Assembly: GCF_008369295.1 (NCBI RefSeq)
Contig: NZ_VOBG01000034.1
Coordinates: 1 to 52,202, forward strand
Direction: 5' to 3'
Source of the DNA: Pseudomonas sp. ANT_H4
GTDB taxonomy: Bacteria; Pseudomonadota; Gammaproteobacteria; Pseudomonadales; Pseudomonadaceae
Length of the DNA: 52,202 bases
Every line of letters starts with the position of its first letter. The stretch's first letter is position 1. The notes under the pieces are model-generated. The model worked only from the letters and a program-made list of their open reading frames with translations. It made no database searches and was not told the DNA's origin. Of the stretch, positions 51,120 to 52,202 are shown piece by piece. A program made the position numbers and the translations under genes.

Positions 51120-51731
51120 TCAATGGCTGGATGCCTTGGTGTGGACGTGCCGTGCCAGCCAGGTATGCAGCAAGGCGAAGTTCAGCGAGAACTCCGGCAT
51201 GTGCAGCAAGGCACCACAGAACACTTCACCGATGATTTTCTGGATCAGTTGCACCGCCTGCGGGTTGTCCAGCAGCGTGGCGATGTCGCGTTGCAGGACG
51301 TTGATGCCCCAAACTTTCTGGTGGAGGTCCAGGCCGACGAACCAGCGGAACAGCAGGTTGTAGTTGAGCTGTTCGTGCAGTTGCTGGTCGCTGGGGACCG
51401 AATACAGCAGTTGCAGCAAAAGGATTTGCAGCACGGTGCGGGGAGCAATCAACATGCCCGGCTCGGTGTTGAGGGCCTGGAGCAGGTCGCGGTGCTGGTC
51501 GAACACCTCGTCGATCTGCGGGCGCAGCAGCACCAGCGAGTGGCCTGCGGGGATGTAGTTGGAGACTTCTTTCAGGGCGCCTTGCCAGTCGTCCTGGGAA
51601 ACGATCCAAACCCACGGCGCGCCGTAGCGATAGACCGAAATCGGCTTTTTGCGCGCGGCCTCGACGATCTTCGACAGGCGCTGATCGAGCTCTTGCATGC
51701 CTACTTTTGAGTAACGTTCCATAGTGCCCAT
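51120..51731 (-). CDS. YefM-like domain fused to DUF772 transposase N-terminal domain (domesticated)
   Basis: A 203-residue protein. Residues 10-50 (M-Q-E-L-D-Q-R-L-S-K-I-V-E...I-S-V-Y-R-Y-G-A-P-W-V-W-I-V-S-Q-D-D-W) have the pattern of Phd/YefM antitoxins, which bind DNA. About residues 65-150 have the InsH/DUF772 N-terminal pattern of IS5/IS1182 transposases: I-L-L-L-Q-L-L-Y-S-V-P-S-D-Q-Q-L-H-E-Q-L-N-Y-N-L-L-F-R-W-F. The C-terminal DDE nuclease region is missing. No toxin gene lies beside it. AGGAG is upstream of ATG 51731. Intact and in the operon, it looks like a former transposon protein turned regulator, not a broken IS. The stop is 57 bases from the TpsB-like start. Confidence 0.8.
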   Translation of the reverse strand: MGTMERYSKVGMQELDQRLSKIVEAARKKPISVYRYGAPWVWIVSQDDWQGALKEVSNYIPAGHSLVLLRPQIDEVFDQHRDLLQALNTEPGMLIAPRTVLQILLLQLLYSVPSDQQLHEQLNYNLLFRWFVGLDLHQKVWGINVLQRDIATLLDNPQAVQLIQKIIGEVFCGALLHMPEFSLNFALLHTWLARHVHTKASSH

Positions 51732-51896
51732 CCCGCCCTACTCCTGGCTTGCTGCTACCGGCTGAAAAAGCGCCTTGCGGCGGTCTCAAGCGCGTTACAT
51801 AGGCAAGACGGGGGTGGGGTGGAGCTACCGAACTTTTGTCATAAAAGCTTCATTCGGGGGCGGGCTGGTAGCGGGCCGGTTTTTTTTGTTGGAGTG

Positions 51897-51920
51897 CATA
51901 TCCGTTGCTGCGGTAACGGC
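51897..51920. repeat. Dispersed intergenic repeat, ATATCCGTT...GTAACGG type
   Basis: CATATCCGTTGCTGCGGTAA and the following CGGC form a short imperfect palindrome (CCGTT facing AACGG). I recognise it as a fragment of a high-copy intergenic repeat in P. fluorescens-group genomes, in which the hairpin is followed by ACTTAGGGT. The same core appears at 41588-41611. Confidence 0.55.
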
Positions 51921-52134
51921 TACTTAGGGTCCGGAGGTTTGAACCCACGCTGTTTTTTAACGAAACGTCCTACCACGCGGCCAGATAACCTCTACTCCCC
52001 GGCCTTGTAAACCTCTGCAAAGTCTCTCGCCTGATCACTCCGCGCGAGGGAACGCCGATGCTTTTTCCAATTGACGCCCTACCCAATGGGCCTGCCTCTT
52101 GAATCCCGCCATTGGCTTTATGGTCCTGGCGGCG

Positions 52135-52202
52135 ATGGACTCGAAGACGCGCGACGTCGATTCGGTCCTCAGCGACTTCAGGCAATGCCTTAACACCTAT
52201 GA
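52135..52202 (+). CDS. Possible start of an unknown gene, cut by the window edge
   Basis: From ATG 52135 the plus strand reads M-D-S-K-T-R-D-V-D-S-V-L-S-D-F-R-Q-C-L-N-T-Y and is open to the end. The composition is that of a soluble helical protein start and the frame is open back to about 52070, with a further ATG at 52120. No family can be named and the ribosome site is weak, so this is only a candidate. Confidence 0.25.
   Translation, partial: MDSKTRDVDSVLSDFRQCLNTY

Larger units (their letters stand above)
51732..52202. other. Non-coding region at the window end
   Basis: This 471-base stretch upstream of the ten-gene block should carry its promoter on the minus strand, but no strong -35/-10 pair was found by eye. 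It contains an eight-T run (51880-51887) after a GC-rich stretch and the dispersed repeat at 51897-51920. A possible gene start near 52135 is listed separately. A 71-codon minus-strand frame at 51970-52185 is arginine-rich, lacks a ribosome site and is not convincing. Confidence 0.5.

Noticed and set aside
51120..51731. Intact IS5/IS1182 transposase or a toxin-antitoxin module
   Set aside because: No DDE catalytic region, no inverted repeats and no adjacent toxin gene; the frame is intact and in an operon.
1..52202. CRISPR arrays, tRNA or rRNA genes, prophage
   Set aside because: No regularly spaced repeats, no cloverleaf-type sequences and no phage structural genes were seen by reading both strands.

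Overview
The window looks like a Pseudomonas chromosome, most likely from the P. fluorescens group. The evidence is GC-rich codon use, protein sequences typical of pseudomonads, REP-like palindromes of the TGTGGCGAG type, and a gene order (cti - metH - cysI - ldcA - dnaQ - rnhA - gloB - mltD - Npp/Yej peptide transporter) that I recall from the PA1846-PA1807 part of P. aeruginosa. No rRNA, tRNA, CRISPR array or prophage was seen. Almost all of the sequence is accounted for by about 45 real genes; most other long open frames are antisense shadows.

Region 1 (1-11.8 kb). The first 127 bases are one end of an IS3-family element (IS2-like group) that has cut the cis-trans fatty acid isomerase gene cti after about 288 codons. 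Next come metH, a DUF2970 protein, an orphan periplasmic binding protein, the sulfite reductase pair cysI-DUF934 ending in a clear terminator, the quinone-linked pyruvate dehydrogenase poxB, and an FMN reductase.

Region 2 (12-28.1 kb). A LysR-type regulator is followed by lysine decarboxylase ldcA coupled to a GNAT acetyltransferase. Then come dnaQ, rnhA, a methyltransferase, gloB and mltD (with a near-consensus sigma-70 promoter), and the five-gene peptide/nucleoside-antibiotic ABC importer with two tandem binding proteins (nppA1A2BCD type).

Region 3 (28.2-41.6 kb). Two iron systems are present. One is a Fur-boxed FecI/FecR/TonB-receptor signalling cassette followed by an AraC regulator. 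The other is a Fur-boxed ftrABCD (P19 / cupredoxin / Ftr1 permease / Fe-S protein) ferrous iron importer. Between them lie a LysE exporter, nudK, a membrane diguanylate cyclase with an intact I-site, an FMN alpha-hydroxy-acid dehydrogenase and small proteins.

Region 4 (41.6-51.7 kb). A ten-gene co-directional minus-strand block is the most unusual part. In transcription order it encodes a fusion of a YefM-like antitoxin domain to a transposase N-terminal domain, a TpsB/FhaC-like outer-membrane transporter, an ExbB-like proton channel with a large secreted lectin-like (DUF2341/LamG) N-terminus, ExbD, a TonB-like protein, a putative porin, a periplasmic coiled-coil protein, a YbjN-like protein, a membrane-anchored PpiC-type prolyl isomerase and a LysR-type regulator. 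The set looks like a dedicated energised outer-membrane export or import machine with its own chaperones. No cognate TpsA substrate is visible in the window. The last 470 bases are intergenic with a dispersed repeat and perhaps the start of another gene.
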